A program made the position numbers and the translations under genes. This document shows positions 1 to 7,440 of a stretch of DNA of 27,451 nucleotides, one piece after another. The stretch comes from JBEKJU01 sp050011095 (GTDB taxonomy: Bacteria; Desulfobacterota; Syntrophorhabdia; Syntrophorhabdales; WCHB1-27). The stretch spans positions 1 to 27,451 of the forward strand of contig JBEKJU010000025.1 in NCBI GenBank assembly GCA_050011095.1. The letters are read 5' to 3'. The notes under the pieces were generated by a model. It worked only from the letters and a program-made list of their open reading frames with translations, had not been told where the DNA came from and ran no database searches. Numbering within the stretch: the first letter of the stretch is position 1; each line of letters begins with the position of its first letter.

Positions 1-85
1 TTGCATTAGGTAAACGCGGGCAGGAAAGAGATGAAGATACTTCTGCTGGCCGCCGGTAGACGTGTCGGCCGACCTTTGTGTATGG

Positions 86-2752
86 CTATCTCAGGATAAG
101 CTCGACCCTCGTGAGCCCGTCCTCAAGGCGCCCTAACGTGAAGCCTGATTGGCGGCAGATGTTGAGCATCCGGTAGTTATCGCTCAGGACGATCCCGTAG
201 AGCATCTCCAGCTTCTTTTCCTGGGCGACGCCGATCACCATGTCGAGCATCTTGTAGCCGAGCCCTTTGTTCTGATAATCGTCCTGGACGAGGACGGCAA
301 ACTCCCCCGCCCTGAAGTCCGATTCGATGATGATCCTGCTGACGCCGACGATCCTTCTGACAGCGTCCTGGCCCAACTCGGCCACGAAGGCCATCTCCCT
401 CTCGTAATCTATGTTGCAGAAGCGCGTCAGCTCCGCGTGGCTCAGGTTAGCGATGGACTGAAAGAACCGGCCGCGAACTGTCTCGGGTGAGAGTGAGGCG
501 AGCATCTCGTATTCGAGAGGCTCGTCCTCGGGCCTGATGGGGCGCAACAGGACCTGCCTGCCGTCGGAGAGCATATAAGGCGTGATATACTTCGCGGGGT
601 AAGGGGCGATGACGAGGTGCGGGTAAGGGGGATCATATTCCAGGCACGTCGGATCGATGACTATCTTCGCGTCAAGGGCCATCGGAGCGCCGCGGGAGAT
701 GGCGAGAGGGTCGATGTCCATGCTGTCTATCTCGGGAAAATCGATGATGAGGTTTGCAAAGCTGACAATGATCTGTTCGAGCCTCATCAGGTCAACGGGC
801 TCGCTGCCCTTCCGGCCGACCATGACATTATAGGCCTTCGTCTCCTCCATGAGGCGCCGTGCGAGTATCTGGTTGAGGGGAAGGAGGCCGATTGAAAAAT
901 CCGTGAACGTCTCACCGGCCGCACCGCCTATGCCGAAGCGCAAGACCGCGCCAAAATCCTTGTCCTTCTTGGCCCCGAGGATAAGCTCGTAGTCCAACGG
1001 CTCCACCAGGCGCTGCACGGTGACACCGCGTATGCGCGCCTGGGGCATGCGCCGGCCGACCTGTTCCATCATCTCCCGATACCTGACGTGCAGATCCTTT
1101 TCCGATTGAATGCCAAGGACGACCCCACCCGCATCCCTCTTGCGGACGATATCGGGGGATACGATTTTCAACGCGACGGGATAGCCGAGCTGCCAGGCGA
1201 CCGCCGCGGCCTCCTCGCCGCTTTGGCTGACACGGACCGCCGTACACGGTATCCTATAGCTAGTGAGGAATCTCCTCGATTCCTCTTCCGTGAGGACCGT
1301 CCGTCCCTCCCGGCAGATGCTCCGGATGAGCGCCTTCAGGCTGTTCTTCGGCGGCGCCTGATCCACAGCCAACTCTAGGGGCGTCTCGTAGAGCAGTTCT
1401 AGATTGCGTTGATACGCATACATATAGAGGTACGTCCGCACCGCCTCCTCAGGCATATCGTACGTTGGGATGTTGTGGTGAACGAGAACGTCTCTCGCGC
1501 CCGATACACTCTTCCCCCCGATGAACGTCGCGATCACCGGCTTGACTGCCTGGCCGGCGACCCTCGATACGGCCTCGGCGAGGGCGACGGGTTCCGCCGG
1601 GCCCTGGGGCGTGTAAATCAGGAGCACGCCGTCGACATTGCCGTCGCTGAGACAGAGGGTGAGGGCATCTATGTACCTGCCGACGTCCGAATCGGGGAAC
1701 ACGTTGACCGGATTCGCGTGGCTCCAGGATGGGGGCAGGAACGAGCCGAGGCGTGAGGCTGTTTCGGCGGACAGGTTCGCGAGCGTCCCCCCGCGGGCAA
1801 TGAGCCAGTCGGCGGTGATCACGGCGGGGCCTGTCGCATTCGTAACGATGGCGAGCCGCGCCCCGGCAGGGAGGCGCCGCGAATCGAGGACGCCCGCGCA
1901 GTCGAAAAGGTCGTCTATGCCCTCCACCCTGACCACACCGACCCGCTTGAAGGCGGCGTCATACACCCGATCGTCACCCGCTGCCAGGGCCCCTGTGCAA
2001 GAGAGGGCGCTGACCGCCTCTCTGAACCTCCCCGGCTTGAGTACAATTATCGGCTTGGTCCTTGCGAAACCGCGGGCCGCGCTAATGAACTTCTTCGCGT
2101 GTCCCACGGTTTCCATATAGATCATGATGCTCTTCGTCCTCGGATCGTCGCCCAGGTAATCTATGAAGTCGCCGAAATCGATGTCCAGCATGGACCCGAG
2201 AGAGGCGAACATGCTCAATCCTATCCCGGCATCGACGGCCCAATCGATTATGGTATAGGCGATGGCGTCGCTGTGGGATATGAAGGCGACCTTTCCCGGC
2301 GGGGGTGCGGCCTTGATGAAGGTGGCGTTCAGACCCATGGCCGGCCTCATGAACCCGAGACAGTTAGGGCCGAGGATGCGCATGCCGTATCGCGTCCTTA
2401 TCTCGTCGATCCTGTCTTCGAGCCTCCGCCCCTCCTCTCCCGTCTCCCTGAAGCCGGCCGAGATGATGACGACACCCTGGGCGCCTGCCGCGCCGCACTC
2501 CTCGACGGCGTCGGGAACTGTCGGGGCAGGGGTGACGATCATAGCGAGATCGAGGGCATCCGGGATGTCCGTCACCTTTTTAACGCAGGGAATCCCGAGG
2601 ACAGTCTCCCGCGACGGGTTGACCGGGAAGATTCGCCTGCCCTTCGAGAGGAGCATGTTTTCGAGGACGGCCCTCCCGACGCTTCCCTCGTTCTCCGTAG
2701 CGCCGATGATCGCGACTGTCGACGGGTCAAACATGCTTTTCAGGCTGCCCAT
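86..2752 (-). CDS. Pat-like NDP-forming acyl-CoA synthetase / GNAT acetyltransferase fusion
   Basis: The 888-aa product has the domain order of protein lysine acetyltransferases of the Pat/PatZ (YfiQ) type. A CoA-binding Rossmann domain (about 5-130, IIGATENEGSVGR) is followed by succinyl-CoA-ligase-like domains (about 150-460), an ATP-grasp domain (about 480-705) and a C-terminal GNAT domain (about 725-888) with the acetyl-CoA loop QNKGLG at 827-832. In active NDP-forming synthetases the first part carries SHTGALAG and the ATP-grasp part HKSDxGGV. Here these read SCTGALAAG (Cys252) and VRKRDAGGV (Arg537), so both expected histidines are missing. The synthetase part is therefore probably a CoA/nucleotide sensor rather than an enzyme (inference). 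The start ATG follows a GGGGAG sequence. It is the last gene of the hem operon, 73 nt after hemY. A likely role is acetylation of acyl-CoA synthetases or other lysine targets. Confidence 0.85.
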   Translation of the reverse strand: MGSLKSMFDPSTVAIIGATENEGSVGRAVLENMLLSKGRRIFPVNPSRETVLGIPCVKKVTDIPDALDLAMIVTPAPTVPDAVEECGAAGAQGVVIISAGFRETGEEGRRLEDRIDEIRTRYGMRILGPNCLGFMRPAMGLNATFIKAAPPPGKVAFISHSDAIAYTIIDWAVDAGIGLSMFASLGSMLDIDFGDFIDYLGDDPRTKSIMIYMETVGHAKKFISAARGFARTKPIIVLKPGRFREAVSALSCTGALAAGDDRVYDAAFKRVGVVRVEGIDDLFDCAGVLDSRRLPAGARLAIVTNATGPAVITADWLIARGGTLANLSAETASRLGSFLPPSWSHANPVNVFPDSDVGRYIDALTLCLSDGNVDGVLLIYTPQGPAEPVALAEAVSRVAGQAVKPVIATFIGGKSVSGARDVLVHHNIPTYDMPEEAVRTYLYMYAYQRNLELLYETPLELAVDQAPPKNSLKALIRSICREGRTVLTEEESRRFLTSYRIPCTAVRVSQSGEEAAAVAWQLGYPVALKIVSPDIVRKRDAGGVVLGIQSEKDLHVRYREMMEQVGRRMPQARIRGVTVQRLVEPLDYELILGAKKDKDFGAVLRFGIGGAAGETFTDFSIGLLPLNQILARRLMEETKAYNVMVGRKGSEPVDLMRLEQIIVSFANLIIDFPEIDSMDIDPLAISRGAPMALDAKIVIDPTCLEYDPPYPHLVIAPYPAKYITPYMLSDGRQVLLRPIRPEDEPLEYEMLASLSPETVRGRFFQSIANLSHAELTRFCNIDYEREMAFVAELGQDAVRRIVGVSRIIIESDFRAGEFAVLVQDDYQNKGLGYKMLDMVIGVAQEKKLEMLYGIVLSDNYRMLNICRQSGFTLGRLEDGLTRVELILR

Positions 2753-2825
2753 TTCGCACTCCCCGTTAATAGGTATCGAAATCCATGATGGAATAGAGAA
2801 ATTCTAGTGACCGGCCGCCACGGGG

Positions 2826-4220
2826 TCAAGACGCACAACTATCCGCATGACGGGCGATCTCGCGGGCTGCCTCGAACCCGCTTTTGACACAGTCTCCGAT
2901 GCCAATGCCGCGAAAGCTACAGCCTATAAGGTGGAGCCCCGGATACGGCTGCCCCGCCTCTTCGATGGCGTTTACGCGTTCGAGATGACCTACCGTGTAC
3001 CGGGGCATGCCCTTTATCCAGCGGTAGACCTTCGAGAAGAGGGGTTTTCCAGTGATCCCCGCAATCTCACGGAGTTCGTCCCTAACGATAGACACGAGGT
3101 CCCTATCGTCGTAATAGACGAGATCCTCGTGCTGTCCGCCCCCCACGAAGGACCTCGTCAGGAGGTGACGGGGCGGCGCGCGGAACGACCATTTGATCGA
3201 GCTCCAGGTGGTCGCGTTGATACGCCTCTGCTCGGTCCTGGGGACGATGAAGCCAAAGCCGGCCAGACGGGTCGGGACGTCCTCCTCTCTGAAGGCGAGG
3301 GATATGGTTGCGGTGGAAGACCACTCTATGGGAGAAAGCCGGTCGGCCAGGAGCGGGGCCATGCGGCCCAGAAGCTGCCTCGTTTCGTAGGAGGGCGTGG
3401 CGAGCACGACGGAATCGAAGGTCATCCTTTCGCCTCCCGCAAGAAGGCCGTACCCCGCTGGCGTCTTCAGGACCTCCGTGACCTCGCAGGAGGTGCGGAA
3501 CCTTTCTTTTCCTATGAAATCGACGCACCGGTCCACGAGCTGCTGCATGCCGTGCTTCAACGACATGAAGTAGGTCATCCGCGCGTCCGTTCCTGCAGGG
3601 ATAGCCTTTCTCATGGCGGCGGTCATCGCCCTTATGAGGCTCCCGCTTTTTTGCTCCATCTCCAAAAACCGCGGGAATACGGCCCTGACGCTCATGTTGT
3701 CGGGGTCCGCGGTGTGGATACCCGCCACTAGGGGTTCGGCGATCTTTTCCAGGCATTCCCTGCCAAGCCTTCGGGTGACGAACCTGGCGAGGCTCTCGTC
3801 GGAGCCGTCCCTTTTTCTGGGAACGAGCACCTCTATGCCCATGCGAATCTTGCCGGGTAGCGTGATCAGGCCGGATCGGGCGAGGGGCATGAGCATCGTC
3901 GGCACCATGAGCATGACGCCCTCCGGCAGGCGGTGGAGCCGGCCCCCGGAGTAGATGTACGTCCCCTTGTGTTCTTCGTTAGTGCAGAGAAGCTCGCCTT
4001 CGAGGCCGATCTTTCTCACGAGGTCCACGGTCCAGTATTTTTCGGGAAGGAAGCTGTCCGGTCCCGCCTCGACGACAAAGCCGTCCACCTTTTCCGTGAG
4101 AAGTTTTCCCCCGGCCAGGGGGCCCTTCTCGAAGATCACGACATCGACACCCTGCTCTTTGAGTGCAACGGCGCAGGCGCAGGCGGAGATGCCGCCGCCC
4201 ACAATGGCGACCTTCTTCAT
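2826..4220 (-). CDS. hemY: HemY-type protoporphyrinogen/coproporphyrinogen oxidase
   Basis: This 464-aa FAD enzyme belongs to the HemY (PPO/CgoX) family. It begins with the dinucleotide-binding motif VAIVGGGISACACAVAL and the following FEKGPLAGGKL segment. It ends with the family FAD motif seen here as GCSFRGIGIGDCVKSG. It oxidises protoporphyrinogen IX, or coproporphyrinogen III if the organism uses the coproporphyrin route; sequence alone does not decide this. Its ATG overlaps the hemH stop codon (ATGA, 4 nt), with a GGGAGGG ribosome site just upstream, so it is translationally coupled to hemH. Characterised HemY enzymes use O2, whereas the neighbourhood looks anaerobic, so the electron acceptor is uncertain. 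Confidence 0.9.
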   Translation of the reverse strand: MKKVAIVGGGISACACAVALKEQGVDVVIFEKGPLAGGKLLTEKVDGFVVEAGPDSFLPEKYWTVDLVRKIGLEGELLCTNEEHKGTYIYSGGRLHRLPEGVMLMVPTMLMPLARSGLITLPGKIRMGIEVLVPRKRDGSDESLARFVTRRLGRECLEKIAEPLVAGIHTADPDNMSVRAVFPRFLEMEQKSGSLIRAMTAAMRKAIPAGTDARMTYFMSLKHGMQQLVDRCVDFIGKERFRTSCEVTEVLKTPAGYGLLAGGERMTFDSVVLATPSYETRQLLGRMAPLLADRLSPIEWSSTATISLAFREEDVPTRLAGFGFIVPRTEQRRINATTWSSIKWSFRAPPRHLLTRSFVGGGQHEDLVYYDDRDLVSIVRDELREIAGITGKPLFSKVYRWIKGMPRYTVGHLERVNAIEEAGQPYPGLHLIGCSFRGIGIGDCVKSGFEAAREIARHADSCAS

Positions 4221-5125
4221 TGCCCTCCCTGCAAGTGCATTTCGAGTATGGCCTTCAAGGCGTCGATAAAGGGGGGATAGGTATTGAGCGAGGGTATTCT
4301 CGAAAAAGGGACACCCTTTGTCCGGGCATACTCCCGGTGTACTATATCGATATCGTACAGGGTTTCGAGATGGTCGCTCACGAAGCCGATGGGCACCTCT
4401 ATGAGCGTCCGGCCCTCTGCGGCGCGTCCGTCGATCACCTCCTCGACAGTCGGACCTATCCAGGGCTCCTCCGGCTGCGGGGGCACGCTCTGCCAGCCAA
4501 TGGCGTAGTTGTCTGACAGTGTCAGGCGCGCGGCCACGGCGGCGACCGTTTCCTGCACCTCCGGGACGTAGGGCTCATCTTTGAGCGACTGGGGCAGACT
4601 GTGGGCCGAGAACAGATAGAAGGCCTCGCGCTGGTCTCCCTCGCGGGTCTCCTCCCGTATCCTGCGGGCCCAGGTCTCGATAAAGAGGGGCTCCCTGCAC
4701 CAACTGTGGATGAAGGTCACTTCGGGCCGGTAGGCAATGGAGGAAAGGAAGGAGAGGTATGTCTCGACGGTTTTGACGTACGAGTCGACCGTCCTCGACG
4801 TGTAGTACGGGGACATGACGAAAAAGACGATGCGCTCCATTTGTGACCTGTAGCACTCGTTTATCATCTCCTCCAGGGTCGGCCTGGAGTATCTGAAGGC
4901 ACACCCGACCGGAAAGCGGTGGCCCGTTGCATCGGCGAGGAGCGCGGCCTGGTCCTCGGTGATCGCGGGGAGGGGCGAGCCTCCCCCTATGGCCCGGTAT
5001 CGTTCCTCCACGGCCTGACGCACGTCGTCCGGCACGGTCCTGCCCACAATATTCGCGAGGAACAGGGGCACGTCGTCGAGCGTCCGGGGCCCTCCGAAAT
5101 TGACGAGAAGCACCATGGTCTTCAC
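4217..5125 (-). CDS. hemH: ferrochelatase
   Basis: The 302-aa product is a ferrochelatase, which inserts Fe2+ into protoporphyrin IX or coproporphyrin III. The N-terminus MVLLVNFGGP is typical. The metal-site histidine lies in FSAHSLP (His175), and the conserved acidic partner lies in GFVSDHLETLYDID (Glu254). The length of about 300 aa matches the compact bacterial family. It overlaps hemE upstream by 4 nt and hemY downstream by 4 nt, giving an E-H-Y gene order that supplies steps from uroporphyrinogen to haem, except for the coproporphyrinogen oxidase/decarboxylase, which is not in the window. Confidence 0.93.
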   Translation of the reverse strand: MKTMVLLVNFGGPRTLDDVPLFLANIVGRTVPDDVRQAVEERYRAIGGGSPLPAITEDQAALLADATGHRFPVGCAFRYSRPTLEEMINECYRSQMERIVFFVMSPYYTSRTVDSYVKTVETYLSFLSSIAYRPEVTFIHSWCREPLFIETWARRIREETREGDQREAFYLFSAHSLPQSLKDEPYVPEVQETVAAVAARLTLSDNYAIGWQSVPPQPEEPWIGPTVEEVIDGRAAEGRTLIEVPIGFVSDHLETLYDIDIVHREYARTKGVPFSRIPSLNTYPPFIDALKAILEMHLQGGQ

Positions 5126-6156
5126 GGCGTGCCCCCGTATTCATGGACGGTCCGCACGAGGAGTTCCACGGCCTCGACCGGGGTGCCCGGAAGGACGCCG
5201 TGACCGAGATTGAATATGTGGCCGGGCGCGCCTGCCGCCCTCCGGAGGACCTCCCCGGCCTGCCGCGTGAGCCGGCCGGCCGGGCTGAAGAGGGCCGCCG
5301 GGTCGAGGTTCCCCTGGATCGCGCGGTCCCGGCCGATCAGTTCCCAGGCATCATTAATGGGGAGCCGCCAGTCGACGCCTATCACATCGCCCCCCGCTTC
5401 TTTCATGAGGGGCAAAAGGTGGCACGTATCGGCGCCGAAATGTATACTGGGGACCGATCTGTCGAGGGACGCGAAAAGGCGCGTCATGTGGCCCATGATG
5501 TAGTGCTCGTAGTCGGGGGCCGAGAGCACGCCTGCCCAGCTGTCGAATATCTGGACCGCCTGGGCGCCATGTCTGATCTGGGCATTCAGGTAGGAGGCCG
5601 CCATGACGGTCAGCTTTTCCATCAGGAGATTGAAGGCGTCCGGCTCGCCGTACATGAAGGCCTTCGTCGAAAGAAAGTGTTTCGAGCCGCCCCCCTCTAT
5701 GAGGTAGCTCGCAAGGGTGAAAGGGGCGCCGGAAAAACCGATGAGGGGCGCCGCGCCCGCCAGTTCCTGGCGCACCATCTCGACGGCCTTGAGGACGTAG
5801 GACATCTCCTCTTCGGGCTCGACGGGCCTCAGCGCCTCGACATCGCGCCTCGACCGGACCGGCTTCTCGAGGGCCGGTCCTCCAGCGTCTCCGAAGTGCA
5901 CGGCGACGCCCATTTTTTCAAGGGGCAGGAGAATATCGGAGAAGATGATGGCGGCGTCCAGGTCGAAGCGCCGGATCGGCTGAAGGGTGACCTCAAGGGC
6001 AAGCTCGGGCGTTTGACACATCTCCATGAAGGTATACCTCTCCCGAAGCCGACGATACTCCTCCATGTACCTCCCTGCCTGCCTCATGAGCCATATAGGG
6101 GTACAGTCGGGCAATTCCAGTTTGCACGCCTTTAAAAAGCGGTCGGGTCTAGGCAT
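5122..6156 (-). CDS. hemE: uroporphyrinogen decarboxylase
   Basis: This 344-aa protein is uroporphyrinogen III decarboxylase, which removes four acetate carboxyls to give coproporphyrinogen III. The N-terminal signature PIWLMRQAGRYMEEYR and the catalytic-Asp segment IIFSDILLPLEKMG are clear, as is the later FGADTCHLLPLMKEAGGDVIG-type loop. It is the first gene of the hemE-hemH-hemY-pat operon. No Shine-Dalgarno sequence precedes the ATG (upstream bases are TCGACGTAGCAACCC). A good -10 box lies only 16 nt upstream, so the mRNA leader is probably about 10 nt. Confidence 0.94.
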   Translation of the reverse strand: MPRPDRFLKACKLELPDCTPIWLMRQAGRYMEEYRRLRERYTFMEMCQTPELALEVTLQPIRRFDLDAAIIFSDILLPLEKMGVAVHFGDAGGPALEKPVRSRRDVEALRPVEPEEEMSYVLKAVEMVRQELAGAAPLIGFSGAPFTLASYLIEGGGSKHFLSTKAFMYGEPDAFNLLMEKLTVMAASYLNAQIRHGAQAVQIFDSWAGVLSAPDYEHYIMGHMTRLFASLDRSVPSIHFGADTCHLLPLMKEAGGDVIGVDWRLPINDAWELIGRDRAIQGNLDPAALFSPAGRLTRQAGEVLRRAAGAPGHIFNLGHGVLPGTPVEAVELLVRTVHEYGGTP

Positions 6157-6172
6157 GGGTTGCTACGTCGAT

Positions 6173-6201
6173 AGTATAAGGGAAAAAGGGCTATTTTTCC
6201 A
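6173..6201 (-). promoter_or_regulatory. candidate sigma70 promoter of the hemE operon
   Basis: On the minus strand a TGGAAA -35 (6196-6201) and a TATACT -10 (6173-6178) are separated by 17 nt. Only 16 nt lie between the -10 and the hemE ATG, which implies a very short SD-less leader. Confidence 0.5.
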
Positions 6202-6234
6202 GGGCATTGATGATTCCCTCGAGAAAGGCACGTT

Positions 6235-6333
6235 TACCAAGTTGCATTCAAAGTCACCACCCACGCCTTCGGCGCGGGTACCCGGGCGGCTTTGATGCGC
6301 CGACGAAGATGTGGCGAAGAAGGCGACTTGGTA
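6235..6333. repeat. 99-bp palindromic MITE-like element between rodA and hemE
   Basis: The ends are perfect 8-bp inverted repeats (TACCAAGT at 6235-6242 and ACTTGGTA at 6326-6333), extending imperfectly to about 15 bp. Inside, GCATTCAAAG and CTTTGATGC pair with one bulge, and CGCCTTCGGCG forms a small central hairpin. The outer TA dinucleotides could be a target-site duplication. The element directly abuts the rodA stop codon (TAA, 6334-6336) and may act as its 3' end structure. No transposase is encoded. Confidence 0.6.
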
Positions 6334-7440
6334 TTAGAACATGTAGCGACGCATATTCACGTTCAGGAGGAGGCCTACGCCTATCAGGGTCGACATGAGC
6401 GACGACCCCCCGTAACTGATGAAGGGCAGCGGAATCCCGACAACGGGCGCGAGGTTGATGGCCATCAGGATATTGATGGTGAACTGAAGAAAAACAACCG
6501 ACGCGATGCCGAAGGCGATGGTCGAGCCGAGGGGCTCCGAGGTGTTCTGGGATATCCTCACACAGCGGTAAATGAATGACGCGAAGAGCAAAAAGAGGAC
6601 TATCGAGCCGATGAACCCCCATTCTTCGCCGAAAACCGTAAATATGAAGTCCGTGTGGTGTTCGGGGATGAAATGGAGCTTGTGCTGGGTGCCGTTCAGA
6701 TAACCTTTCCCGAAAAGGCCCCCCGAACCGACGGCGATCTTTGCCTGTATCGAATGGTATCCGTATCCCGAGGGGTCGAGGTCGGGATTGATGAGGCTGA
6801 GGATGCGCATTTTCTGATAGGGCTTCATGAGGAACATCCAGAGCGTGGGGACGAGCGCGGCCCCCGTGATCCCCAGGAAGAGATATGTCGGTTTCGTCAG
6901 GCCGACGAACCAGAAAATGCACAGGCTTGAGAGGAGGATCACGACGGCGGTCCCCAGGTCGGGCTGCTTCAGGATGAGGACGCAGGGGACGAGGACGTAG
7001 AGCAGCGGCACGAGAATGTCCCGGATGTTCAGCGGCTCGTTCTCCCTTTTCCTCTGAAACAGCATGTTCGCGAGCATGACCACCATGACGGGCTTCATCA
7101 GCTCCGAAGGCTGGAAGGCAATGCCGCCGATGGTCAGCCATCTCTTGGCACCGCCCGCGATGGTGCCGAGGATCAGGACGAAGACGATAAAGAAAAGGGT
7201 AGCCGCGTAAAAGTGCCTGGAGTAGCCGGCAATGAGGCGATAATCATAGGAAAGGACGAGGAAGAGAATGGCGATCCCCATGCAAAGGGCGACCATCTGC
7301 TTGATCAGAAGGTTGTAAGGGCCGGTCTCGATCGATCTTGTGGCGCTGACGAGATTGATCATGCCGATGACCAGGAGGGCCAGGCCGTTGAGGACGAGGT
7401 ACCAGTCGAGGTGATAAAGTCGTCTCTTGTCAATGTGCAT
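6334..7440 (-). CDS. rodA: RodA, SEDS peptidoglycan glycosyltransferase
   Basis: The 368-aa polytopic membrane protein is of the RodA/FtsW/SpoVE (SEDS) family, which polymerises lipid II into glycan strands together with a class B PBP. Visible features are many hydrophobic helices from about residue 13 onward, the conserved loop GGAKRWLTIGGIAFQPSELMK and the C-terminal APVVGIPLPFISYGGSS motif. Its first 11 nt overlap the 3' end of mrdA (PBP2), its cognate transpeptidase, so the two are translationally coupled. It is the last gene of the elongation cluster and is followed at once by a palindromic element. Confidence 0.95.
   Translation of the reverse strand: MHIDKRRLYHLDWYLVLNGLALLVIGMINLVSATRSIETGPYNLLIKQMVALCMGIAILFLVLSYDYRLIAGYSRHFYAATLFFIVFVLILGTIAGGAKRWLTIGGIAFQPSELMKPVMVVMLANMLFQRKRENEPLNIRDILVPLLYVLVPCVLILKQPDLGTAVVILLSSLCIFWFVGLTKPTYLFLGITGAALVPTLWMFLMKPYQKMRILSLINPDLDPSGYGYHSIQAKIAVGSGGLFGKGYLNGTQHKLHFIPEHHTDFIFTVFGEEWGFIGSIVLFLLFASFIYRCVRISQNTSEPLGSTIAFGIASVVFLQFTINILMAINLAPVVGIPLPFISYGGSSLMSTLIGVGLLLNVNMRRYMF

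Noticed and set aside
31..99. 22-codon plus-strand frame MKILLLAAGRRVGRPLCMAI...
   Set aside because: The start resembles the beginning of some ATP-grasp proteins and has a GGAAAGAG upstream, but it stops after 22 codons and overlaps the convergent gene. It is too short to call a gene remnant.
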